From the NCBI GenBank assembly GCA_020634815.1, contig JACKBA010000009.1, forward strand, positions 1 through 64,000: 64,000 nucleotides of DNA, in the 5' to 3' direction. Below, in pieces: positions 30,301 through 42,416 of the stretch. The notes under the pieces are model-generated. The model was not told where the DNA came from and did no database searches. It worked only from the letters and a program-made list of their open reading frames with translations. A program made the position numbers and the translations under genes. Source of the stretch: Caldilineaceae bacterium (GTDB lineage: Bacteria > Chloroflexota > Anaerolineae > Caldilineales > Caldilineaceae). Numbering within the stretch: position 1 is the first letter of the stretch; the number at the start of each line of letters is the position of its first letter.

Positions 30301-30943
30301 CTTGCCCTCCAGCCCTTTTCTCGACTGTGATCAACAGGTTCCCTTCGGCTTTCCAAGCGGGAAGAAGCCGCTCCCCGTCGACAGGAAAATTCGGAGTTTC
30401 CTGATTGGGATCATTTACGGTAAACTGCCATCTGCCATTATCCTGGCGCTCGGCACCCGTAACCAACAATGCGTGTCCACCGGAGTTTGGTTCCAGGTTG
30501 CTCTCGACCTTGTAGTATTCATAGGCATTGACGCCAACGATCACGGACTTTCGTTGGTTGAGGGAATCTAGGATTGCCTCCGGGCTGGCTGCGTAACTAC
30601 CTTCGGCTTGAACCCCGTCACGGTCATTCAAGACAGAGACAAACTTGTCAACATCTGTGACTCCGTCTTGATTGTATATATTTTGCTCGATCGCGGGTTG
30701 CTTGAAGGCGACCAGCCCAGGGTCGCGTCCGGTCTGACGGTGCTCTGCCATACGCGCTCACTGCAGCAGACAATCAGGAGCGAGCCCTTGTTGGTGCAAG
30801 GGCGTATCCGTCATCTGCGATGGCGCACCGTATCTGACGGAATCTGACTGACTAAGGCGCGACTCATACGCTCGCCGCTCTAGAGCAGCGACATGAGCCT
30901 GTTCGATGCGCTCCGAAACCCCCTGGCCTCGATAATACTCCAT
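30278..30943 (-). pseudogene. C39-like cysteine peptidase interrupted by in-frame TGA
   Basis: Read through one TGA (30758-30760), this frame encodes a C39-like papain-fold peptidase of about 220 residues. Catalytic Cys is in LAPDCLLQ, three codons before the TGA; then ARMAEHRQTG continues in the same frame with the His in GGHALLVTGAE and the Asp/Asn in VNDPNQE. Translation resumes at no better site than an ATG two codons past the stop, which would lack the Cys. TGA to TCA (Ser) would restore a typical sequence. ATG at 30943 with SD GGAGG is the likely start; the frame is open upstream to a GTG at 31051. It may be inactivated, read through, or a base-call error. Confidence 0.7.
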
Positions 30944-30981
30944 CTTTCCCTCCGCTGCTCCCATTGCTAGAGCAGAGTAGA

Positions 30982-31116
30982 TCAGCGCAGCATAAGCGCC
31001 ACGAACGAACTGCCAAACAGCGCCGACAGAAAGTCCAACAGGATCAACCACACCAGCGTCGCCGCAATGACCGCCGGCAGTGCGGCAAAGGTGAGCTTGA
31101 ACATGAAGCTCATCAT
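30982..31116 (-). CDS. Small hydrophobic ORF, 44 residues
   Basis: Between the nuclease-like gene and the C39-like gene a minus-strand frame encodes MMSFMFKLTFAALPAVIAAT and on to LMLR: one or two membrane spans. GGGAG stands directly next to the ATG pair, so initiation is uncertain. The same frame is open upstream right to the TGA of the gene at 31222, reading RARPSGALAQIAHAPYTTHV before the methionines. It could thus be the tail of a longer, decayed membrane protein. Confidence 0.35.
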   Translation of the reverse strand: MMSFMFKLTFAALPAVIAATLVWLILLDFLSALFGSSFVALMLR

Positions 31117-31221
31117 CTCCCAGAACCGACTATCGATGGCGGTTAGCGTAACGTGGGTGGTGTAAGGCGCATGGGCAATCTGTGCGAGTGCGCCGCTTGG
31201 GCGTGCGCGTGAAGCGTCAAA

Positions 31222-31881
31222 TCAACGCAACGTCTGAAAAAAGTACTCGACGCGCCTGATGTCATCTGCAGTTGCGCCTGGCACTGTGCCAGTGCGGTAC
31301 GCCTCCAAGATACGTACCGCGTTGTCAGCAACATACTGCTTCACACGCTCGCCCCATTCGTGCCGCCCTATCGCTTCGTATGCAGACACGTGCGCATCAA
31401 CAACACTGTCAATGTCATAGATCAGCCTTCTTGGCAGTTCTGCACTGACCCGTGCATCGCCGGCGTGGACGCGCTCGGCGTGCTCGTGTGCGTAGATGCC
31501 AACGGATGGTGCTTCATCTCGACTGAACCCAAAGGGGCGGAGAAGCCTGTCCTCGATCAAATGGTGTGCCTCCATGCCCACCGCCTTCTGACCGCGGGGC
31601 TCAGTTACACCTCCTTCCTCCAGGAAATTCCGCATTTTGGTATAGGGACCAAAGAGATCGCCCTTTCTGGTTAATTCCAGTTCGGGATAGTCGGGCATCA
31701 CAATGGTTCCACGGCGGTCGATTGGCTTTGCTCCCTGGTCGCGCAGATCTCGATACCAGCCAGAAAACACGGCGCGGGATTCGGGGTAGTCATCTGCAGT
31801 GCGCAGGCGTTTCTCGACCGTACGACGTCCAGTTTCCTGCACCTGTTTGTCGAAGTGTTCTGTGTGTTCTATCCCTTTCAT
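31222..31881 (-). CDS. EAHHLI-motif protein, HNH/AHH nuclease toxin-like
   Basis: The 219-residue protein has a charged helical N-terminus (1-50) and then GMEAHHLIEDRLLRPFGF near residue 125, followed by GIYAHEHAERVHAG. The HH core followed by later histidines resembles the HNH/AHH-type nuclease domains at the C-termini of polymorphic toxins. Start 31881 is supported by GGAGGAGGA about nine bases upstream. There is no signal peptide and no trafficking domain, so if it is an effector it is stand-alone. It is in line with the C39-like gene and upstream of the ATPase. The nuclease call is tentative. Confidence 0.5.
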   Translation of the reverse strand: MKGIEHTEHFDKQVQETGRRTVEKRLRTADDYPESRAVFSGWYRDLRDQGAKPIDRRGTIVMPDYPELELTRKGDLFGPYTKMRNFLEEGGVTEPRGQKAVGMEAHHLIEDRLLRPFGFSRDEAPSVGIYAHEHAERVHAGDARVSAELPRRLIYDIDSVVDAHVSAYEAIGRHEWGERVKQYVADNAVRILEAYRTGTVPGATADDIRRVEYFFQTLR

Positions 31882-31989
31882 GGCACAACATCCTCCTCCC
31901 TGTGCACCACTATCCAGCCGAGGCAACCACCGGCGCAACCCGCATCAGCTACTCTCTTGCGCCCAACTAGGCAGCAGGTTTGGCTGGCA

Positions 31990-32748
31990 TCATGGAGCGC
32001 TGCCAGCCCCTACCGTCGCCCCGCAGCGATTGCAGAACTTGGCGCCGGGACGCACAGGCGCGCCGCACTGTGGACAATCATTACCCGACGGCGTCTGCGC
32101 GGCTGATGAAGAGGGCGGCAGTGGCTGGTACGATGCAGCGTGCGCAGCCGGCACAGCAGCCGGAACGACCACGACCGCCTGCGTCTTGCTCAACATCTGT
32201 GCCTGCACGTAGATGCCAACCGCCGCAAGACCGGCCAGGATCAGCAGATAGATGATGCCGGGCAAGTTGAAAGGCAGAAAGGGTGCGATGCCAATGAAGG
32301 TTAGCAGCGCGCCTGACAGCGACGAGAGCACGATCAGCGCCCACTCATAGGTCACCCACACAAAAACCGCCGCGGCCACACCGCCCACCAGAAAGAGAAT
32401 CCACGTCTCGGGACCGGGGCCACCGAACATCAGATTGGTAGCGATGTTCGTGCCGTAGCGCACCAGCATGTAGAGGACGACCGCCAGCAGCCCGCCCATC
32501 ATGAACCCGGCCAGCGACGCCATCGGCTTTTGCAGGTAGATCGACAGCACGGCGGCGCCCGCACCGAGGAGCAACCCGACCAACAGGATTACCGGCCAAT
32601 CCCAGCCGTTGCCGATGCCAATGACGCCTCCAATCAGCAGGCCGAGCAGAAACCCCGAAATGCCGACAAAGAGCCAGAAGAGCTTGCGCCCCAGAAAGAG
32701 GGACAACAACCCAAGCGGCAGCATGACCAACGCAATGATGAATTCCAT
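31990..32748 (-). CDS. Multi-pass membrane protein (DUF4203-like) with C-terminal zinc ribbon
   Basis: The 252-residue product has about seven glycine-rich membrane helices (1-190) resembling DUF4203/TMEM198-type proteins, with LFVGISGFLLGLLIGG as a typical stretch. A linker leads to a C-terminal zinc ribbon, CPQC...CNRC, near 222-240. It lies 43 bases after the lipoprotein gene in the same direction. The ribbon ties it to the island. Function unknown. Confidence 0.82.
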   Translation of the reverse strand: MEFIIALVMLPLGLLSLFLGRKLFWLFVGISGFLLGLLIGGVIGIGNGWDWPVILLVGLLLGAGAAVLSIYLQKPMASLAGFMMGGLLAVVLYMLVRYGTNIATNLMFGGPGPETWILFLVGGVAAAVFVWVTYEWALIVLSSLSGALLTFIGIAPFLPFNLPGIIYLLILAGLAAVGIYVQAQMLSKTQAVVVVPAAVPAAHAASYQPLPPSSSAAQTPSGNDCPQCGAPVRPGAKFCNRCGATVGAGSAP

Positions 32749-32791
32749 CGTTCTGTTCTCCTTTGTTCACGAGATTATTCAAGACATACGT

Positions 32792-33448
32792 TCATTTCTC
32801 AGAGTCTCGATGCTGTACCTCAAGCAACTCAATATCCGTCAAGCGAACTTCGAAACGCCGGTTCCACCAGACTACATCGAGTGACTGCACTGTGGCGCGA
32901 AAACGGATGGCGTCACCCGTCTTCAATTGCTCGCGCTGCTTGTCCTCACCAAACTGCAAAGTAACATCGCGCCAGCCGTGATCCTGCCCCACATCAACAG
33001 AAATATCACCGGAAAACATGGGCATGAAGCTGACGGTGCCCGTCCAGACAACCGTTGCACCGATCACGCTCTCTTCTAGGCGTTTCCACCCCTCGCCTTT
33101 CAGCGTATCGACGCCATACGCGATGGTCGGATAGGTCAATGGCAGCGGCGTTGGCGTGTGCGTGGGTTTGGGTGTCGGCGTCCTCGTTGGTGTGCTGGTT
33201 GACGTGGCGGTTGGCTGAGCAGTCAATGTTGCGGCTACTGCTGTAGCAATCTCGACGGATTCCGGCGCTGGCGTATCTGTCGCCAGCGCGTGCGCAAGTA
33301 CTTCATTGGCAGCATCCCGTGTCGGATCGACGGGAAGCGGCGTCTCGTAGGGTGTCGTGTTGCACGCAGCCACAGACAGCGCACTGGAAAGAGCGAGTAT
33401 CATGGCGCCATTAGGTACCCGGTGTAGGGTGCACATGACTCGGTTCAC
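32792..33448 (-). CDS. Lipoprotein with Thr/Pro-rich linker
   Basis: The 218-residue product begins MNRVMCTLHRVPNG, then a hydrophobic run and lipobox LSVAAC, so it should be a lipid-anchored exported protein. A Thr/Pro-rich linker (residues 75-105) is followed by a compact beta-rich domain of about 115 residues. The GTG start overlaps the TGA of the ABC permease (GTGA), with GGAAGGA six bases upstream; an ATG four codons later is also possible. The coupling suggests it works with the FHA-ABC transporter, for example as an accessory lipoprotein. Confidence 0.75.
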   Translation of the reverse strand: MNRVMCTLHRVPNGAMILALSSALSVAACNTTPYETPLPVDPTRDAANEVLAHALATDTPAPESVEIATAVAATLTAQPTATSTSTPTRTPTPKPTHTPTPLPLTYPTIAYGVDTLKGEGWKRLEESVIGATVVWTGTVSFMPMFSGDISVDVGQDHGWRDVTLQFGEDKQREQLKTGDAIRFRATVQSLDVVWWNRRFEVRLTDIELLEVQHRDSEK

Positions 33449-36192
33449 ATCACATCCTTCCGCTTCTGAACTACCGCCGCCAGCCCGCCAAACGCGCCGG
33501 CAAGCAATGCCAGCGCCAGCCACCGCGTCAGCAGATGGCCGGCGCTGCGGGCATAATCGACGTTGAACTCCAGCGGCGTGGCGAGTTGCTGCTGGCCTTC
33601 CTCGCAGGGATCGTCGGCTTCGCCCATCATCTGGCGTTGCTGCTCGTTTTCCGGCTCGACACACGTCACGCTCAGGTCGTTGAGCCGGACAATGTCCACC
33701 GTGTCGCCCAGCGCCTCCAGCGTCCAGCGCGTGGGCGTGAGGTAGGAGATCGCCGCCGCCGGGCCGGGCAGCCCGAAGATGGCGCCGGCAAACAGAATCT
33801 GCACAAACATCACCAACAGGATCAGATAGATCACCGTGTTCTGGCTGCGCACCAGCGCCGAGATCAGCAACCCCAGCGTGATGCCGGTCAGCGATGCCAG
33901 AAAGAGCGTGACGTAGAGTTCGAGCCAGCCCGGTAGCAGCACGCCGTCGGCAGGAAAGTCGATCTTGCGCCCCACCACCCACAACAGCAGCAGACATTGC
34001 ACCAACGCAAACCCCGCCAGCACGACGATCTTCGAAAGCAGATACGGCCCCAGCTTCAGATTGACCATGCGCTCGCGCTGGTAGATCGCCTCCTCGCGCA
34101 CGATCTCATAGGACGCGGCGAAGACGCCGAGCAACCCCGCCGCCAGCGCCAGCATAAAGAGCACCGTCTGCGTTGCACCGGCAACCTGATAGACGCCCTT
34201 GAACTGGTCATTGTCGTTGGCGTAGTTATTCTCGGTCAGCCAGGCGTCGTCGATCTCCTGCTGGATCTCGGCGGCGATGGCGTGCGGAGCCAGCCCGGTG
34301 AGATCGGCGCGATTCGCCATCACCAGCAGCAGCAGGCCGATGATCGGCATCACCGCCAGCAGCGTGACCAGGCTGACGACATCGCGGCGCACCAGATCGA
34401 CCGTGCGCTGGGTGAGCACGCCAAACTGCCGCAGCGCCGAATCCTTCTGTTTCGCCGCCTTGCTCTGCACCACTGCAGGCAACGCTGGGGCCGGCGTCTG
34501 CTGCAACCGCTGCGCCACGAACTGCTTGTACTGTGGCGAATCGTGATAACAGGCCGCCCACACTTCCGCTGCCGGCGGATAGCCTGGGGCGGCGCCACCC
34601 GGCGGCGCTGCTGGCGGGCGCCACTGTGCGGGCGGCGGGTTTTTGACCGGGTCGAGCGGGTGCGTCAGCCGCGTGTAGATGTCGGCGAAGTCCTGGGCGC
34701 CAAAAAAGGTCAGCGCCTCACGCGGCGGGCCGTAGAAGGCCAGCCGCCCATCGGCCATAAACGCCACGTGGTCGCACTGCTCGATGTTGGCGGTGGCGTG
34801 CGTCACCAGCACGACGGTGCGCCCGGCGTCGGCTAGCCGGCGCAGCGTCGCCATCATCTTCTTCTCCAGGCCAGGTCCAGTCCGGATGTCGGCTGTCGAG
34901 GAAAAAAGAGACCGGGGTCGGCGAGCAGTTCTGCCGCAACGAGACGCGCTTGCGCTGCTCGCCGCTCAACGCCTCCACCAGCTTGCTGGCGTGCGCGGTC
35001 ATCTCCACCTGGTCGAGCAACATCGTCACGCGCCACGATCCGGCGGTGGTGGCGTAAGGTGGCGCAGCCGGGCGGCAGTAAGCGCGCCACCCACAGTGAG
35101 ATGGCGGTGGATGATGTCAGCGTCCTGCGGGTACGTAACCCAGGATGCTGCGATATGCCCCGTAGCTGCGATAGAGGTCATCGCCGTTGATTTACAATTC
35201 TGCCCTCGCACCGGTGTGAAACCGCTCAGCGCTCTACAGGGTTTGCCTGCATCTTCGCTGCCCCCCACGAGCGCCACGCCGAACTCGCGGGTAAAACCGA
35301 CAGGCTGACGTCGTTGAGGATCAGTTTCGTCGCCCCCACCTTTGCGCGTGCCTGGAGTGAGCGGCGTGCTGCCGATCGTCACCTGACGCGCCAGGGCGCG
35401 CGGCGCCGAGCTGGTAGGAGTCGGCTGGCGTGGCTTGCGTCAGCGAATGCTAACGTAAGTCAGCTTGAAGGGGCCGAGCGGAGCACATCGCCGTTCTTCA
35501 GTTAGTGCTGGCCGCGCACACGGACGCCAGATGACGTACACACCCGTTGTGACGGTGAGGATGTCGCCTTTGGGGGTGCGGCGCACTTCGGCGTGAAAGC
35601 GGGAGACCGACGGGTGGTCGAGTTTGACATCGTTGCCGGGGTCGCGCCCTAACGTGGCGACCCCGCGCGCGTCGAGTTGAAGCTTGCCAAGCTGGACGCT
35701 GGCGACAGGCGCCGAAGCCCCGCTGCGAAACTGGATGCCGACCGAGTTACCCTGCGCGTCGGCGATACGGATGACCGCGCCGTCGGTCAGAGAATGGGCA
35801 GTGTTCAGCTTGAGCGGCCGGCCGTTGACCGTGGTACCGTTGACGCTGCCCAGATCGACAATTGCAATTTCGGCGCCTTGTTGTTCGAGACGGGCGTGCC
35901 GGGCGGCGACAGCGTGATGCTGGATCGCAATCACACCGGGGGTGGGGTTGCTTCCCAAAATTACCGGAAAGATGGTCAGCGCCTCAATGCGGCATGGCAA
36001 GCCCGCCATCTGAATCAGCAATTGTGGTGACTGGCCGGTGCCGATGCGCTGGGTAGGTGGCGGTTTTGGCGCTATTGGCGATTGAGAAGCCGGTGGCGCC
36101 GGAGCACCGGAAAGGGTACTGCCGCACGCCACGCAAAAGCGGGCGTCCGACCGGCGCAACGGAGCGCCACAGTGAGGACAAACGGCAGACAT
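33445..36192 (-). pseudogene. Zinc-ribbon FHA-FHA-ABC transporter (ABCG/Rv1747-like), frameshifted
   Basis: Pieced together from three frames, this encodes a zinc ribbon (CPHC...CVAC), an FHA domain (LGSNPTPG, ARHARLEQ, LGSVNGTTVN), a second FHA domain (LGRDPGNDV, SRFHAEVR), an ABC ATPase and an ABC-2 permease with six helices. The order matches mycobacterial Rv1747, an FHA-ABC exporter regulated by the kinase PknF. The frame is intact at 35450-36192 and 33445-34857. Between them it is broken several times: Walker A reads DAGKP, and the Walker B region (LDEPTSGLD) needs inserted bases within short homopolymers. It may be a pseudogene or a poorly assembled intact gene. If intact it is the obvious output of the kinase/FHA network. 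Confidence 0.75.
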
Positions 36193-36578
36193 ACGGTCGA
36201 TTTTTTGGGTATTGCGCGAAGGCGCTGTGGTCAGCCGGCGTGCACGCGCACGGTGTCCCAGATCGAGCCATCGTATACCTTGCTGCCCTCCACATACACC
36301 TCGTTCCGGCGCTGCCGAGACATCGGCGAAACGCGCCCATTGCGGTCCGTGCGCCCGGTGGAATGTGTCCAATTACTCCAACTTATTTGGACATTCGCAA
36401 TTCAGTGATGCCAAGTAATTCATCTCCGTCCAACTACCCTGGCTAGTGACCATTTGCATCCTCCAGGCAAAAGGGTCAGGCATTCCTCAAAACGCATCTG
36501 ATCTATCTAAATGCACCAAGCACGTATTTTCTTTCAGCCAGACTATGCACAGTCCAGACAGAACCACTTTCTGCTGGT
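36193..36578. other. Intergenic region, no gene found
   Basis: This AT-richer spacer between the FHA-ABC gene and the end of the first GH127 gene holds no convincing reading frame. It must contain the promoter of the FHA-ABC gene, but I cannot place it with confidence. The minus-strand TTGCGA-N17-AGTAAT near 36370-36400 is a weak candidate. Confidence 0.4.
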
Positions 36579-38424
36579 TCACCATTGGGTAGCGCGCAAC
36601 CGTCTCAACTCACAGAGAAGTAAACCGTATACACCCGTCGCGCACTTATGGAGCGGGATGAGGCGGATGTCCTTTGCCTGGCCGCGGGTACGATAATCGC
36701 CGCGCCAGTAGGTCCACTCGCGCTCGTCATCTGGAATGAGGAATGTGCCCGGTTCGGCGGGGTCGCCGGTCAAGGCAATGCCGCTGATACGGTAGTTGGG
36801 ATAGGTCTTCTCGCTGTGGGCGCTGCGTTGTGGCCGGTCGTTCGGCGGGGCAGCGTTGAATTCGCCAGCACGACCGGGCCATCCATGAAGCCGCTGTGTG
36901 CGGGTGGCTCGTCGGGCGCCGGCACGGCGATCAGCGCTTTGGGCAGGATGATATGCACGGTGTCATCACGCCAAGAACGCCGAATCTCCACATAGCTGAT
37001 GGCTCTGCCGCAGCGTACCGTTGCCGACCGTGACCTGGCAGGCGCCACCCACCAGGGAACACGCAGGCGCAGGCTGAATTCGACCGGCTGCGCGGCTTGC
37101 ACGCGGACGGTGTATGCCAGGCTGTCGGGCCGGTGGTGCGACTTGAGCTGGGCATCGTGCTCCATCTGCAGGGTGACGGGCACGCCATCCTGCGCCCAGG
37201 CAAGCTCGCTGGGGATGTACTGGCTCATCGTCACGCCGCCGGCGTGCTCGAACCAGATGTTGTCGGCGTACATGGTGTGCGCCTGCACCAGCGAGCCGTG
37301 ACAGCACCAGAAGTCGTCGGTCGGCGATCCCCAGACCTTCTCGGCGCCGGCATACAGCGGCAGGAATAGGCGATCATGCCGGTGTCCGGGTGCTGCTGGG
37401 CCAGGATGCCGTTCCACAGGTTGCGCTCCCAGTAGTCGGCGTAGCGCGGGTCGTCGCTCCAGCGCAGCAGGTAGTCGGCCAGCCGCATCATGTTGTAGAC
37501 GGTGCAGTGCTCCTGCGTACGGAAACCCAGCCGCGCCGAGAGCGCATTGGGCGGCGACCACACCTCGCCGTTGGTCTGCCCGCCGGTGATGTAGTAGCCG
37601 CGCTCGGTGTCGCCGCTGCGCCAGTAGGCGTCGACGATCTGCCGCCAGCGCGCGTCGCCGGTGACTTCCCAGGCACGCGCCGCGCCGTGCACCTCGGGGA
37701 TGGTCGTGTTCATGTGCATGTTGGTGAGCACATCCTCGCCGGCCACGAGCGGGTCGAAGAAGCGGCGGCGGTCGTAGCGCTCGATGAGTTCCAGGTGCTC
37801 GCGCGCGCCGGTCAGGCCGGCAGAGATCAGTCGGCTGCCCCCGAGCATGCCGCTGTCCCTGACGTCGAGGATTCCGGTCCATCTGTTCCTGGCTGAAGGC
37901 GCCACTCCAGCGGTGAAACCAGCGCGCCCACTTGACTAGGATCTCCAGCGCCTGCGCGTTGCCGCCGATGGCGTACATGTCCCACAACCCCATGAGCGTC
38001 TTGTGCAGCGTGTGGTGCGGCGCCCAGACGCTTTTTGCCGCGCCACCCAGTCCAGGTACTGGGGATCGAGCCGGACCCACTCGCCGCTGTTCTCCTGCTG
38101 GCAGCGTTTCAGTTCAAGCCGCGATGATGTAATCCGGGTTTTGCCCTTGATTTCCTGGTCGCGCCGGTGGTGGCGGCGATGATGCCGCGGCCGAGAGCCA
38201 GCCCAGGAAGTGGCCGCTGCGTAACTGGCAGGTAGGCGCCTCCAGCCGCCGTGGATGTCGCTGATCACATAGCGCGCCCCCACAAGCCCGCTCATGTAGT
38301 GGTTCTGGAGCAGGTTCTCCGTCTTGAGCGAGAGCATGTATCGGCGGTTGAGGCCGCGCTGCTGGAAGATGCCGGGCAGCAGCTTGACCGACCCACGCCG
38401 CACCGGCTGAAGCGGATATTGCAT
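36579..38424 (-). pseudogene. GH127/DUF1680 glycosidase, copy 1, frameshifted
   Basis: Fragments in three frames line up as one GH127 (beta-L-arabinofuranosidase-type) protein. It starts with MQYPLQPVRRGSVKLLPG, passes through NHYMSGL, HTLHKTLMGLWDMY, HMNTTIPEVHGAARAWEVTG, EHCTVYNMM and DFWCCHGS, and ends with LIPLHKCATGVYGLLL. EHC and CC correspond to the zinc-binding Glu/Cys and Cys-Cys (nucleophile) sites of this family. At least four frame changes are needed. It is the last gene of the minus-strand sugar operon. Pseudogene or assembly error cannot be told apart here. Confidence 0.75.
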
Positions 38425-38483
38425 AGCGACCTCATCAGGTGAAAGTGATGGCTGATAGATTGTTGGGAAGGACAGCAGAAATA

Positions 38484-38565
38484 GAACGCGGATTTATGCG
38501 GATTCTGCGGATGCTCACGGATCAGAATCCGCATAAATCCGCTCGATCCGCGTCATCCGCGTTCT
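38484..38565. repeat. REP-like nested hairpin element
   Basis: An 82-base element between the two GH127 genes is made of variants of GCGGATTTATGCGGAT. A perfect 20-base inverted repeat (38488-38507 with 38523-38542) surrounds a 15-base loop, and an outer 11-base pair (AGAACGCGGAT, 38484-38494, with its complement 38555-38565) encloses it. It resembles dispersed intergenic palindromes rather than a simple terminator, and there is no T-run. Confidence 0.7.
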
Positions 38566-38571
38566 ATCGTC

Positions 38572-40502
<1,931 letters not shown>

Positions 40503-40517
40503 GGTATGTGTTCTGGG

Positions 40518-41413
40518 TTAGCCCTTGAGGCCACTGAGTACGAGGCCATCGACAAAGTAGCGCTGGGCAAAGAAGAAGAGCAAGATAACGGGTAGGATCA
40601 TGGCCGTCGATGCTGCCATTAGCAGATTCCACTCCGTTTTCATCACGCCGCGGAAGGTGGCGAGGCCGATGGCGACGGTGAAGTTGTAGTCGGAGCGTAG
40701 ATAGAGCAGCGGGCCGATGTAGTCGTTCCAGGCGGCCAGGAAGGTGAAGATGGCGACGGTGGCCAGCGCCGGCTTGGAGAGCGGCAGCATGATGCGCCAG
40801 TAGATGCCGAATTCGGTGCAGCCGTCGATGCGCCCGGCATCGGCCAGCTCTTCGGGCAGCGAGCGGAAAAATTGGCGAAAGAGGAAGATATTGAACGCGC
40901 CGCCGCCGAAGAAGAAGGGCACGGTGAGCGGCAGAAAGCTATCGACCCAACCCATGCGGCTGAACATGATGAATTGCGGCACCATGAGCACGAAATAGGG
41001 GATCATGAGCGTGGCCAGCACAATGGCAAACCAGAAATCGCGGCCGGGAAAGCGGATGCGCGCAAAGCCGTAGCCGCAGAAAGATGCTGTAACCACAATG
41101 GCGACAATGTTCAGGATGACGATGCGCATCGTGTTGAACAGATAGAGGCCGAAAGGCTTATACAGCAAGGCCTCCGAATAGTTCTCCAGACGAACTGGGT
41201 TAGGAATCCACTCTGGCGGGAAGATAAAGACCTTCTCCAATGGCTTGCTGAACTGCTGACCAGCCAGACAAATGGCATGGACGCGATCACGGCGCCGACG
41301 ATCAAGATGGTCAGGAGCAAACCCTTCCACAGTCGCTGTTCCCAGATGGCGCGCTGTTTGCGACGAGAAGCGGGTTGGAGTGTGGTCGTAGCGAATTGTT
41401 CTTGAGTGGCCAT
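40518..41413 (-). pseudogene. MalG-type sugar ABC permease with one frameshift
   Basis: From 41413 the frame reads MATQEQFATTTLQPASRRKQ and one membrane helix (LLLTILIVGAVIASMPFVWLVS). A single indel near 41262 shifts it; the rest reads FSKPLEKVFIFPPEW and continues intact to LVLSGLKG. The permease loop EELADAGRIDGCTEFGIYWRI holds the EAA-type motif that contacts the ATPase. About six helices are present. Only one base change in frame separates it from a normal 295-residue permease. The partner ATPase gene is not in the window. Confidence 0.8.
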
Positions 41414-41414
41414 A

Positions 41415-42323
41415 TTAGCGAGCATCCCCGTAGTGAACGCGGCCAAAAATACCTGAAAAACGAGCAATGTGGAGCACGACGAGGCACGTAACAGCACCCA
41501 TGCCAGCGCCGGTGGCATATCCCATCTTCAGGTTCGTAACGCGTTCTGGCATGATGTATTAGACATAGACCAGCGTTGTGTTCTGCGGCCCGCCATTGGT
41601 GACCAGCCGGGCGATGGTGGTAAAGACCTGAACAGCGATGATGCCGGATAATCAGGTTGAAGAAGATGACGGGCGAAAACCAACGGACGTGATACAAGGG
41701 AGCTTGGCAAGACGCCCAGCCCTCACGATACGGCAGCCCAGAAAGACATCGGGAATACTTTGCAGCCCGCCAGGTAGATGACCATGCCGCTGCCGGAACC
41801 TCATAGCGCCACGATGATCAGCGGGGCGGCGCTACCCATTCGGTCGCCCAGCCAGGCAATTCGGCAGACCGATGGCGCGCAGCCCCACATTGGCTGGGGC
41901 CATACCGGTATTGAAACATCCATGCCCAGAGAACCGCACCGGCGACCGCCGGCAGCACGATGCTAGTGGCACAGACGAGTGAAAGACGTTGATTCCACGA
42001 ACCTTCTGGTTGAGCAGCAGTGCCAACCCAAAACCCAGCACTAGCGCAACCGAACAGAAACCAGCGATAGATGGTCGTCAATTTGAGCGACTGCTGAAAC
42101 GATCATCGCCCACCATCGGTGATCAGGTTCTTCATCCCCACATACTTGGCGGCGAGATCAGGCCCAGTCGCGCGGTCAGCCAGAGCGCGATGCCGGCCGG
42201 AATTGGCGAACCAGATTAGGGAAACCGAGGATGAAGGGCGAGATGAAGATATAGCCGACAAGCGTGCGCTGTCCGGCTAGCGCATGTGGCGACAAGCGAT
42301 CGTAACGCCAGTGTAGCAGTCAT
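41415..42323 (-). pseudogene. MalF-type sugar ABC permease, heavily frameshifted
   Basis: The gene begins MTATLALRSL at 42323 and ends NLKMGYATGAGMG to DAR at 41415, with the stop one base before the MalG ATG. Between these ends recognisable pieces lie in all three frames: RTLVGYIFISPFILGF, LGFGLALLLNQKVRG and IVLPAVAGAVLWAWMFQY. Many indels are required. Position between the binding protein and the MalG permease fixes its identity as the second permease of the operon. Confidence 0.65.
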
Positions 42324-42416
42324 GAGCGTTTCCAGTTGGGTTTGAGTCAAGATCCTCAAACGAGACAGCATTGGCGATCGCGCTTGTAACACAAGCGCAG
42401 TCGCCAGCACATCTCT

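Noticed and set aside
33449..33997. Upstream extension of the lipoprotein gene
   Set aside because: It overlaps the ABC permease out of frame and would place the lipobox far from the N-terminus.
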